Source: CAZPXF01 sp964590945
GTDB lineage: Bacteria > Bacillota > Clostridia > Lachnospirales > Lachnospiraceae
Length of the DNA stretch: 39,538 nucleotides
Assembly: GCA_964590945.1 (NCBI GenBank)
Contig: CAZPXF010000006.1
Location: 1-39,538, forward strand
Direction: 5' to 3'
Position numbers and translations under genes: made by a program. The notes beneath the pieces were generated by a model, which ran no database searches, had not been told where the DNA came from, and saw nothing but the letters and a program-made list of their open reading frames with translations. The number at the start of each line of letters is the position of its first letter. Within the stretch, counting starts at the first letter, position 1. Of the stretch, positions 33,169-39,538 are shown piece after piece.

Positions 33169-33187
33169 GGGACAGGAGGCAATTTAT

Positions 33188-33505
33188 ATGTACGAGGGAA
33201 ATTTTGTAAGACTGAAGCTGGAATCTGCAATGGACGGTTCACAGATACCGGGTAAGCTCACGCATGAATGCCAGGTCATAGCTTTTGACGAGGACCGCGA
33301 CCGTCTGATCCTCCTTCTGCGGAAGGGGGAGCTTTCGGATATCCGCCTTTCCGCCAGATACAGCTGCTGTATTCACTGCGGGGACGAGGGGATCTGCTGC
33401 AGCGGGGAGGTCAGCAGGAGATACCGTGGCGAGAAGGGAAATATCGTTGAATTTCTCATACAGAAAGGTTTTTATAAAATAAATATAAATTGTGTTGACA
33501 AATAA
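33188..33505 (+). CDS. Small cysteine-rich protein resembling the YcgR N-terminal (PilZN) domain
   Basis: The start at 33188 follows AGGAGG; an ATG at 33146 lies inside the codY terminator loop and is rejected. The 105-residue product starts MYEGNFVRLKL and shows alternating strands with RLILLLRKGELSDIRL and YSCCIHCGDEG, a pattern resembling the N-terminal domain of YcgR-like proteins but without the C-terminal PilZ domain. The cysteine set CCxxC...CC near residues 74-84, with a His, could bind metal or form a redox site. No known function. The groES promoter begins inside its last codons. Confidence 0.55.
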   Translation: MYEGNFVRLKLESAMDGSQIPGKLTHECQVIAFDEDRDRLILLLRKGELSDIRLSARYSCCIHCGDEGICCSGEVSRRYRGEKGNIVEFLIQKGFYKININCVDK

Positions 33506-33523
33506 AATTGAGAGTGATATTTT
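33495..33523 (+). promoter_or_regulatory. Promoter of groES-groEL
   Basis: TTGACA (33495-33500) and TATTTT (33518-33523) are 17 bases apart; the -35 box overlaps the end of the preceding gene. CIRCE lies just downstream. Confidence 0.75.
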
Positions 33524-33538
33524 ATATTTCAGAGAGTG

Positions 33539-33565
33539 TTAGCACTCAGAAAATGTGAGTGCTAA
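33539..33565 (+). promoter_or_regulatory. CIRCE operator (HrcA-binding site)
   Basis: TTAGCACTC (33539-33547), nine bases, GAGTGCTAA (33557-33565) matches the CIRCE consensus perfectly. HrcA binding here would block transcription of groES-groEL until heat or protein-folding stress. Confidence 0.97.
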
Positions 33566-33599
33566 TAACAAAAAAGCAAATTCAAAGGAGGTTTACCAT

Positions 33600-33884
33600 A
33601 TGAAATTAGTACCATTAGGAGATCGGGTTGTATTGAAACAGCTTGTCGCAGAAGAGACTACCAGGTCCGGTATCGTACTGCCGGGTCAGGCAAAAGAGAA
33701 ACCGCAGCAGGCCGAGGTTATCGCAGTCGGGCCGGGCGGAGTTGTCGACGGCAAGGAAGTCGTGATGAATGTAAAGGTCGGAGATCAGGTGATCTATTCC
33801 AAATATGCGGGAACAGACGTAAAGCTTGATGAGGAAGAGTTTATCGTTGTAAAACAGAATGACATTCTTGCAATCGTAGAGTAA
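33600..33884 (+). CDS. groES: Co-chaperonin GroES
   Basis: GroES caps the GroEL chamber. The 94-residue product has LVPLGDRVVLKQL near the start, the mobile loop ETTRSGIVLPGQAKEKPQ split near residues 20-37, and VIYSKYAGTDVKLDEEEF near 64. AAAGGAGG precedes the ATG at 33600; a frame running back to 33555 crosses the CIRCE element and is not coding. It is controlled with groEL by CIRCE. Confidence 0.97.
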   Translation: MKLVPLGDRVVLKQLVAEETTRSGIVLPGQAKEKPQQAEVIAVGPGGVVDGKEVVMNVKVGDQVIYSKYAGTDVKLDEEEFIVVKQNDILAIVE

Positions 33885-33903
33885 TGACAGGAGGTAATTG
33901 ATT

Positions 33904-35526
33904 ATGGCTAAAGAGATTAAATATGGAGATGACGCCAGAAAGGCGTTGGAGTCAGGTGTAAATCAGCTTGCGGATACCGTACGTGTGACACTTGGACCGA
34001 AGGGAAGAAACGTGGTACTTGACAAATCATACGGAACGCCGCTTATTACGAACGACGGCGTAACGATCGCAAAAGAGATCGAGCTTGAGGATGCATTTGA
34101 GAACATGGGAGCACAGTTGATCCGCGAGGTTGCTTCCAAGACAAATGATGTGGCAGGAGACGGAACAACGACAGCGACTGTTCTTGCACAGGCAATGGTC
34201 AATGAAGGAATGAAGAATCTGGCGGCAGGCGCGAATCCGATCGTTCTCCGTAAGGGAATGAAGAAGGCTACGGACAAGGCTGTCGAGGCGATCGAGGGCA
34301 TGAGCAGCAAGGTCAATGGAAAGGATCAGATCAGCAAGGTCGCTACTGTTTCCTCCGGAGATGAGGAAGTCGGACAGATGGTTGCAGACGCTATGGAGAA
34401 GGTTTCCAACGACGGCGTGATCACGATCGAAGAGTCCAAGACGATGAAGACAGAGCTGGATCTTGTAGAAGGTATGCAGTTTGACCGCGGATATATTTCC
34501 GCATATATGGCGACAGATATGGATAAGATGGAAGCCAACCTGGAAGATCCGTATATCCTTATCACAGATAAGAAGATTTCCAACATTCAGGAGATCCTTC
34601 CGGTGCTTGAGCAGATTGTTCAGTCCGGCGCGAAGCTTTTGATCGTTGCAGAGGATATCGAGGGAGAGGCTCTTACAACCCTGATCGTCAATAAGCTGCG
34701 CGGAACATTCCAGGTAGTAGCTGTCAAGGCTCCGGGTTATGGCGACAGAAGAAAGGCCATGCTCGAGGATATCGCGATCCTGACAGGCGGTACGGTGATC
34801 TCCGAAGAGGTTGGATACGACCTCAAGGATACTACGCTGGATATGCTTGGACGTGCAAAATCCGTTAAGGTTCAGAAGGAGAACACGGTTATCGTCGACG
34901 GTATGGGATCCAGGGATGCGATCGAGGCAAGAGTTGCACAGATTAAGAAGCAGATCGAGGAGACAACCTCCGAATTTGACAAAGAGAAATTGCAGGAGCG
35001 CCTTGCCAAGCTGGCGGGCGGCGTAGCAGTTATCCGTGTCGGCGCGGCTACAGAGACGGAGATGAAGGAAGCGAAGCTTCGTATGGAGGACGCTCTGAAC
35101 GCGACGAGAGCAGCCGTAGAGGAAGGAATCATTGCAGGCGGCGGATCCACTTATGTTCATGCAGCCAAAAAGGTTTCCGCACTTGTGGAAGAGCTTGACG
35201 GCGACGAGAAGACAGGCGCTAAGATCATCCTGAAAGCCCTTGAGGCTCCATTGTACCACATTGTAGCAAATGCCGGACTGGAAGGCTCCGTTATCATCAA
35301 TAAGGTGAAGGAGAGCGCTCCGGGCGTCGGATTCGATGCATACAAGGAAGAGTATGTCGACATGGTAGAGGCTGGTATTCTTGATCCTGCCAAGGTTTCA
35401 AGAAGCGCTCTTCAGAACGCAACAAGCGTTGCATCCATACTTCTGACAACAGAATCTGTGGTTGCCAACATCAAGGAAGATGCTCCGGCTATGCCGGCGG
35501 GCAATCCGGGAATGGGTATGATGTAA
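33904..35526 (+). CDS. groEL: Chaperonin GroEL
   Basis: GroEL folds proteins in its ATP-driven double ring. The 540-residue product has KYGDDARKALE near the start, the nucleotide site VTLGPKGRNVVLD near residue 28, AGDGTTTATVLAQ near 85, and the family signature region AAVEEGIIAGGGSTY near 402. The C-terminus is the short Gly-Met tail GNPGMGMM. AGGAGG precedes the ATG at 33904. A nested-hairpin terminator follows. Confidence 0.98.
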   Translation: MAKEIKYGDDARKALESGVNQLADTVRVTLGPKGRNVVLDKSYGTPLITNDGVTIAKEIELEDAFENMGAQLIREVASKTNDVAGDGTTTATVLAQAMVNEGMKNLAAGANPIVLRKGMKKATDKAVEAIEGMSSKVNGKDQISKVATVSSGDEEVGQMVADAMEKVSNDGVITIEESKTMKTELDLVEGMQFDRGYISAYMATDMDKMEANLEDPYILITDKKISNIQEILPVLEQIVQSGAKLLIVAEDIEGEALTTLIVNKLRGTFQVVAVKAPGYGDRRKAMLEDIAILTGGTVISEEVGYDLKDTTLDMLGRAKSVKVQKENTVIVDGMGSRDAIEARVAQIKKQIEETTSEFDKEKLQERLAKLAGGVAVIRVGAATETEMKEAKLRMEDALNATRAAVEEGIIAGGGSTYVHAAKKVSALVEELDGDEKTGAKIILKALEAPLYHIVANAGLEGSVIINKVKESAPGVGFDAYKEEYVDMVEAGILDPAKVSRSALQNATSVASILLTTESVVANIKEDAPAMPAGNPGMGMM

Positions 35527-35568
35527 TCATTTCATAGATAAACGCTGTTTTACAGAAAGAATGTAAGG

Positions 35569-35632
35569 ACGGCGGAGCGTGAGTTTTGACGGGAATACCG
35601 TACCAGGACTTCGCTCCGCCGTTTGTTTTTTG
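35569..35632 (+). terminator. Terminator after groEL
   Basis: ACGGCGGAGCG (35569-35579) pairs perfectly with CGCTCCGCCGT (35612-35622), followed by TTGTTTTTT. The long loop contains a smaller hairpin (ACGG, GAATA, CCGT). Confidence 0.92.
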
Positions 35633-35664
35633 CTGTAAATCCATTCTTTTTTTTGAAATAATGG

Positions 35665-35693
35665 TTGAGACAGTCCGCTAAATTTGTTACAAT
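35665..35693 (+). promoter_or_regulatory. Promoter of guaB
   Basis: TTGAGA (35665-35670) and TACAAT (35688-35693) are 17 bases apart, 45 bases before the ATG. No purine riboswitch or clear CodY box is seen in the leader. Confidence 0.75.
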
Positions 35694-35738
35694 GGATAAA
35701 ATCGTCATTAGAAAATACAAGAGAGAGGAAGGAAAAAG

Positions 35739-37193
35739 ATGGGTAAGATTATCGGTGAAGGAATTACATTTGATGATGTGCTTTTGGTTCCGGCTTATTC
35801 AGAGGTGATCCCGAATGAGGTCAGCCTTGCTACGAATCTGACTAAGAAGATCCGTTTAAACATTCCGATGATGAGCGCCGGAATGGATACAGTAACAGAA
35901 CATCGCATGGCAATCGCCATGGCAAGACAGGGTGGAATCGGTATTATTCATAAGAACATGTCGATTGAGGAGCAGGCTCAGGAAGTAGATATGGTGAAGC
36001 GTTCTGAGAATGGAGTTATCACAGATCCGTTTTTCCTCTCTCCGGAGCATACGATTGCAGATGCAGATGAATTGATGGCGAAATACCGTATTTCCGGCGT
36101 CCCGGTCACAGAGGGAAGGAAGCTGGTCGGTATTATCACAAACCGCGACCTCAAATTTGAGGAGGACTTTACAAAGAAGATCAAGGAATCCATGACCTCC
36201 GAAGGTCTTATCACAGCAAAAGAAGGCATTTCACTGGAAGAAGCAAAGAGTATCCTTGCAAAATCAAGAAAAGAAAAGCTTCCGATCGTAGATGATGATT
36301 TCAATCTCAAAGGTCTTATTACAATTAAGGATATTGAAAAGCAGATCAAGTATCCGCTTTCTGCAAAGGACGAACAGGGCAGGCTTTTGTGCGGAGCCGG
36401 CGTCGGCATCACAGCAAATTGCCTGGATCGGGTTGCCGCTCTTGTGGAGGCTAAAGTGGACGCCATCGTCCTTGACAGCGCGCACGGCCATTCTGCCAAT
36501 GTACTGCATGCAGTCAGAATGATCCGCGGGAAATATCCGGAGATTCAGATTATCGCGGGAAACGTAGCTACCGGCGAAGCAACGCGCGCCCTTATTGAAG
36601 CGGGCGTAGATGCGGTCAAGGTAGGTATCGGGCCGGGTTCCATCTGTACAACCCGCGTCGTAGCAGGTATCGGCGTTCCTCAGATCACTGCTATCATGGA
36701 TTGTTATGAGGCTGCGAAGGAGTACGGCATTCCGGTTATCGCGGACGGCGGTATCAAATATTCAGGAGATATGACAAAAGCCATTGCGGCAGGCGCCAAT
36801 GTATGTATGATGGGAAGTATTTTCGCCGGATGCGATGAGAGTCCGGGAACATTTGAGCTTTACCAGGGAAGGAAATATAAAGTATACCGTGGTATGGGAT
36901 CTATCGCTGCTATGGAGAATGGAAGTAAGGACAGATATTTCCAGGAGAACGCCAAGAAGCTTGTCCCGGAGGGCGTCGAAGGACGAGTTGCATACAAAGG
37001 AACGGTGGAGGATACCGTATTCCAGCTGATGGGTGGACTTCGCTCCGGCATGGGATATTGCGGAGCAAGTACAGTTGAGGAGCTGAAGGAGAATGGAAGA
37101 TTTGTCAAGATTTCAGCAGCATCACTGAAGGAAAGCCATCCACATGATATTCATATCACGAAGGAAGCACCAAATTATAGTGTTGATGAATAA
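35739..37193 (+). CDS. guaB: Inosine-5'-monophosphate dehydrogenase
   Basis: GuaB oxidises IMP to XMP with NAD, the first step to GMP. The 484-residue product has TFDDVLLVPAYSEV near residue 9, two CBS domains (about 95-205), the IMP loop GIGPGSICTTRVVAGIG near 297 with the catalytic Cys, DGGIKYSGDMTKA near 333 and the flap YRGMGSIAAM. AGGAAGG lies upstream. It sets GTP levels, which CodY nearby senses. Confidence 0.97.
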   Translation: MGKIIGEGITFDDVLLVPAYSEVIPNEVSLATNLTKKIRLNIPMMSAGMDTVTEHRMAIAMARQGGIGIIHKNMSIEEQAQEVDMVKRSENGVITDPFFLSPEHTIADADELMAKYRISGVPVTEGRKLVGIITNRDLKFEEDFTKKIKESMTSEGLITAKEGISLEEAKSILAKSRKEKLPIVDDDFNLKGLITIKDIEKQIKYPLSAKDEQGRLLCGAGVGITANCLDRVAALVEAKVDAIVLDSAHGHSANVLHAVRMIRGKYPEIQIIAGNVATGEATRALIEAGVDAVKVGIGPGSICTTRVVAGIGVPQITAIMDCYEAAKEYGIPVIADGGIKYSGDMTKAIAAGANVCMMGSIFAGCDESPGTFELYQGRKYKVYRGMGSIAAMENGSKDRYFQENAKKLVPEGVEGRVAYKGTVEDTVFQLMGGLRSGMGYCGASTVEELKENGRFVKISAASLKESHPHDIHITKEAPNYSVDE

Positions 37194-37204
37194 GATTTAT
37201 TGAG

Positions 37205-37257
37205 GCGGGCGGCTGCAGGAGGATTTGCTATCCATATTGTAATGCGCCCGCTTTTTT
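37205..37257 (+). terminator. Terminator after guaB
   Basis: GCGGGCG (37205-37211) pairs with CGCCCGC (37245-37251), followed by TTTTTT. Its loop contains a small GGAT/ATCC hairpin. Confidence 0.85.
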
Positions 37258-37281
37258 CTGTTCCCTTTCCTGTAATCATAT

Positions 37282-37303
37282 GAAAATCTTTCGAAAATCT
37301 TTC
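37282..37303. repeat. Tandem 11-base direct repeat upstream of the amidase gene
   Basis: GAAAATCTTTC occurs twice, head to tail with no gap, 65 bases before the amidase ATG. It could be a regulator site or a chance A/T repeat. Confidence 0.5.
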
Positions 37304-37367
37304 TGAATTTTTTTCTGCCGGACTGTATCATATTTTGCAGGCAGAGAATCATGAGGAGGAAAATCGC

Positions 37368-38081
37368 ATGGCTGAAAAGAACAAAAGAAAAACCAGTCCG
37401 AAGAAACGAAAAACCACAGCCAGAAACGTAAAGAAGAAAACCTCAGGCCGGAAGAAGAAATATATCATCGCCGCTATTGCGGCGGTTCTGGTGGTGATAT
37501 GCGGATTTTTGGTGGCATCGCTCCTTGGAGGAGACGATCCGGATAAGGCATATCAGTGGCCGTCTGACGGCATAGATGCAGGAGAAATAAACATCGACGT
37601 ACAGCTTTTGACCGTGAATCCATATTCAAGGCCGGGAGCAGAGCTTTCCAGAGTCAACGGGATCGTGGTTCATTATACGGCAAATCCGGGGTCGACGGCG
37701 CAGGAAAACAGGGACTATTTTGAGGGTCTGAAGGACACCCATGAGACGAAAGCCAGCGCTAATTTTATCGTAGGATTAACTGGAGAAGTGATCCAATGCG
37801 TACCGACATGGGAGGAGGCGTATGCTTCCAATGACCGGAATATGGATACGATCTCCATCGAATGCTGCCATCCGGATGAGAGCGGAAAGTTCACGGATGA
37901 AACATATTGGTCTTTGGTGACGCTTTGTACATTTTTGTGTGAAAAGTATAATCTGAATCAGGACGATATCATCCGTCACTACGATGTGACGGGGAAAATC
38001 TGTCCGAAATATTTTGTCGACAATACGTCGGCATGGGAGACGTTCCGGGGGCATGTGAAAAAGGCGCTCGCGGAGCAGTAA
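37368..38081 (+). CDS. Membrane-anchored N-acetylmuramoyl-L-alanine amidase (Amidase_2)
   Basis: The enzyme should cut between muramic acid and the stem peptide of peptidoglycan. The ATG at 37368 follows GAGGAGG; the frame is open further upstream to 37335. The 237-residue product has a very basic cytoplasmic tail (residues 2-33, rich in KKR and RKKK), one membrane helix (about 34-56) and an outside amidase_2/PGRP domain. Zinc ligands are seen as GIVVHYTAN near 103 and RHYDVTGKICPKYF near 207, with IECCH in between. A Lys/Arg tail of this length is unusual for an amidase. It stands behind its own strong ribosome binding site. Confidence 0.88.
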   Translation: MAEKNKRKTSPKKRKTTARNVKKKTSGRKKKYIIAAIAAVLVVICGFLVASLLGGDDPDKAYQWPSDGIDAGEINIDVQLLTVNPYSRPGAELSRVNGIVVHYTANPGSTAQENRDYFEGLKDTHETKASANFIVGLTGEVIQCVPTWEEAYASNDRNMDTISIECCHPDESGKFTDETYWSLVTLCTFLCEKYNLNQDDIIRHYDVTGKICPKYFVDNTSAWETFRGHVKKALAEQ

Positions 38082-38102
38082 AATCAGGCAGAGGAGAAGA
38101 GG

Positions 38103-38615
38103 ATGTTTGAAGCATTTTTTCCAGATGAATATATGGATTCCACGTATGTGATTCCGTTTGAGAAGCTGTATGACAAAGGGTACAGGGGCGTTATCTTTGA
38201 TATTGACAATACTCTTGTTCCGCACGGCGCACCGGCGGACGACCGCGCAAGGGCGCTGTTTCAAAGGCTTCGGGAGATCGGATTTGAGAGCTGCCTGATC
38301 TCAAACAATCAGGAGCCGCGCGTAAAAATGTTTAATAAAGATATCGGGACGAAATATGTCTGTAACGCTCACAAACCGTCGACGAAAAATTATATCCGCG
38401 CGATGGAGCTGATGGGTACGGATCTGGATACGACATTTTTTGTCGGGGATCAGTTATTTACGGACGTCTGGGGGGCAAAGAGAGCAGGCATGTTCAATAT
38501 TCTTGTAAAACCGATGAATCCCAGGGAAGAGATTCAGATTGTTCTCAAACGTTACCTGGAAAAGATCGTACTGCATTTTTATTTCAAGGATAGAAAAAGG
38601 AGGGATCGGTCATGA
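38103..38615 (+). CDS. YqeG family HAD IIIA-type phosphatase
   Basis: The 170-residue product belongs to the HAD superfamily: FDIDNTLVPH near residue 31 carries the nucleophile Asp and acid/base Asp, LISNNQEPRV near 65 gives motif II, KPSTKNY the motif III Lys, and FFVGDQLFTDVWGAKRAGM split near 112 motif IV. The family is near-universal in Firmicutes, but its substrate is not settled; B. subtilis yqeG sits next to yqeH and ribosome-biogenesis genes, which is not the case here. AGAGGAGAAGAGG precedes the ATG, and it overlaps the next gene by four bases. Confidence 0.9.
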   Translation: MFEAFFPDEYMDSTYVIPFEKLYDKGYRGVIFDIDNTLVPHGAPADDRARALFQRLREIGFESCLISNNQEPRVKMFNKDIGTKYVCNAHKPSTKNYIRAMELMGTDLDTTFFVGDQLFTDVWGAKRAGMFNILVKPMNPREEIQIVLKRYLEKIVLHFYFKDRKRRDRS

Positions 38616-39505
38616 ACCTGCATCAGTTGAATTATTTTGTGACGCTGGCGCATGTCCAGCACTATACAAGAGCTGCAAAAGCGCTTATGATCACGCAGCC
38701 GAGCCTCAGCCACTCGATCTCGAATCTGGAGGAGGAGCTGGGGGCGAAGCTGTTCGAGAAGGCCGGGAGAAATGTGATCCTTACAAAATACGGGGAGGAA
38801 TTTCTGGAGTGTGCGGAGAAAACACTTTCGACGCTGGAGGATGGGATCCGGAAAATACACTCCATGACGGGCGAGGCTGAAGGAAGGATCGACCTTGGAT
38901 TCATCTATACAAGAGGAAGTGAATTTGTTCCTCATGTAGTAAGGCATTTTCAAAATGAGAACCCGAACCGCCAGATCCATTTTACATTTGCAAATGGGTC
39001 GACGGCAGGCATGATCGAGGGATTGAAGAATAAAAGGCTGGATGTTGTATTCTGTTCCAGACTTGAAAATGAAAAGAATATAGAATATACCCCGGTCTCA
39101 GAGGAAAAACTGGTTGCAGTCGTACCTGTGGATCATGAGCTTGCGGACAGGACGGCGGTAACGCTTCGGGAACTGGGACAGTATCCACAGATCGGATTTC
39201 CGCAGACATCCGGCATGTATAATGTGGTCAGTGAAATATATGAAAATGCCGGGATAAAGCCGAATGTTATTTATGAATTGGAGGAAGATACGGCGCTTGC
39301 GGGGATGGTTTCCTACGGCTTCGGCGTTGCGATCATGCCGCATATTCCGAATCTGGAGAACATGAATCTGAAGGTGATCCCGATTGAAAATATGAATTAC
39401 CGGAGATATATTTACATGGCAGTTTTGAAAAACCGATATTTTCCTCCGCTGTGCGTGGATTTTATTGAATTCATGAAAAATAATTATGATTTAAGGAAAA
39501 AATAA
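38612..39505 (+). CDS. LysR-family transcriptional regulator
   Basis: The ATG overlaps the end of yqeG and follows AAGGAGG. The 297-residue product is full length: HQLNYFVTLAHVQHYTRAA and the recognition helix ITQPSLSHSISNLEEELG (residues 27-44) lead the winged helix-turn-helix, followed by GAKLFEKAGRNVILTKYG and a type 2 substrate-binding domain from about 88. It resembles the CynR/CysL-like branch. Overlap with a phosphatase gene is unusual, as most LysR genes are divergent from their targets; the targets may lie beyond the window. The last 33 bases of the window hold nothing recognisable. Confidence 0.9.
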   Translation: MNLHQLNYFVTLAHVQHYTRAAKALMITQPSLSHSISNLEEELGAKLFEKAGRNVILTKYGEEFLECAEKTLSTLEDGIRKIHSMTGEAEGRIDLGFIYTRGSEFVPHVVRHFQNENPNRQIHFTFANGSTAGMIEGLKNKRLDVVFCSRLENEKNIEYTPVSEEKLVAVVPVDHELADRTAVTLRELGQYPQIGFPQTSGMYNVVSEIYENAGIKPNVIYELEEDTALAGMVSYGFGVAIMPHIPNLENMNLKVIPIENMNYRRYIYMAVLKNRYFPPLCVDFIEFMKNNYDLRKK

Positions 39506-39538
39506 TATACAGAAGCTGTCAGAATGTGAAAATGCCTG

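Noticed and set aside
33146..33187. Upstream start of the cysteine-rich gene after codY
   Set aside because: The ATG is the loop of the codY terminator, and the ATG at 33188 has AGGAGG.
34027..35259. A 410-codon minus-strand open frame opposite groEL
   Set aside because: It is a shadow of the strongly biased groEL codons; its translation looks like no known protein and has no ribosome binding site.
35694..35738. CodY-box in the guaB leader
   Set aside because: The best match to AATTTTCWGAAAATT has about six mismatches in fifteen bases.

Overview
The window looks like a chromosomal segment of a spore-forming, low-to-mid GC Firmicute, most likely a gut-type member of the Lachnospiraceae (Clostridium cluster XIVa). 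The support is CodY, a CIRCE-controlled groESL operon, a sporulation sigma factor of the SigK type with no pro-sequence, an ireB-ruvX-DUF1292 operon, RNase J, strong GGAGG ribosome binding sites, and sigma-A promoters that nearly all have 17-bp spacers. The taxonomic call is inference from gene content; no 16S gene is present.

Bases 1-5040 form an accessory patch that is visibly more A/T-rich than the rest. It holds a thioredoxin-like ORF whose start is damaged or unclear, a secreted peptide with six cysteines in its mature part, a beta-propeller lipoprotein, two FtsX/MacB-type permeases, a LolD/MacB-type ATPase, and a 3' remnant of another ABC ATPase. It ends at a strong bidirectional terminator. 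This is the best candidate for an undescribed system: a secreted cysteine-rich peptide with its own thiol-redox protein and a lipoprotein-plus-ABC module.

Bases 5100-10500 are envelope genes: a small anchored acidic protein, cardiolipin synthase, a membrane glycosyltransferase-like protein and a deacetylase-like protein (both missing expected catalytic residues), and a small COG2426 membrane protein. Bases 10500-16400 are rich in RNA modification: prmA, rsmE, a cysteine desulfurase paired with thiI, an HPr-like protein lacking the phosphorylatable His, and mtaB. Bases 16400-21100 run ireB-ruvX-DUF1292-rnjA-trmR-trhP, joining RNA decay, Holliday-junction resolution and tRNA wobble-uridine hydroxylation/methylation.

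Bases 21067-23650 hold a LysR regulator divergent from a YitT membrane protein, then sigK on the minus strand. tRNA-Pro(CGG) follows at 23818, then an LTA-synthase-like phosphoglycerol transferase, a TM198-like membrane protein, and comM-dprA-topA-codY. After codY come a small YcgR-N-like cysteine-rich protein, groES-groEL, guaB, an N-acetylmuramoyl-L-alanine amidase, a YqeG-type HAD phosphatase and a second LysR regulator. From about 5.1 kb onward the window is mostly core genome with compact operons. Clear intrinsic terminators follow thiI, the tRNA, the TM198 gene, codY, groEL and guaB.
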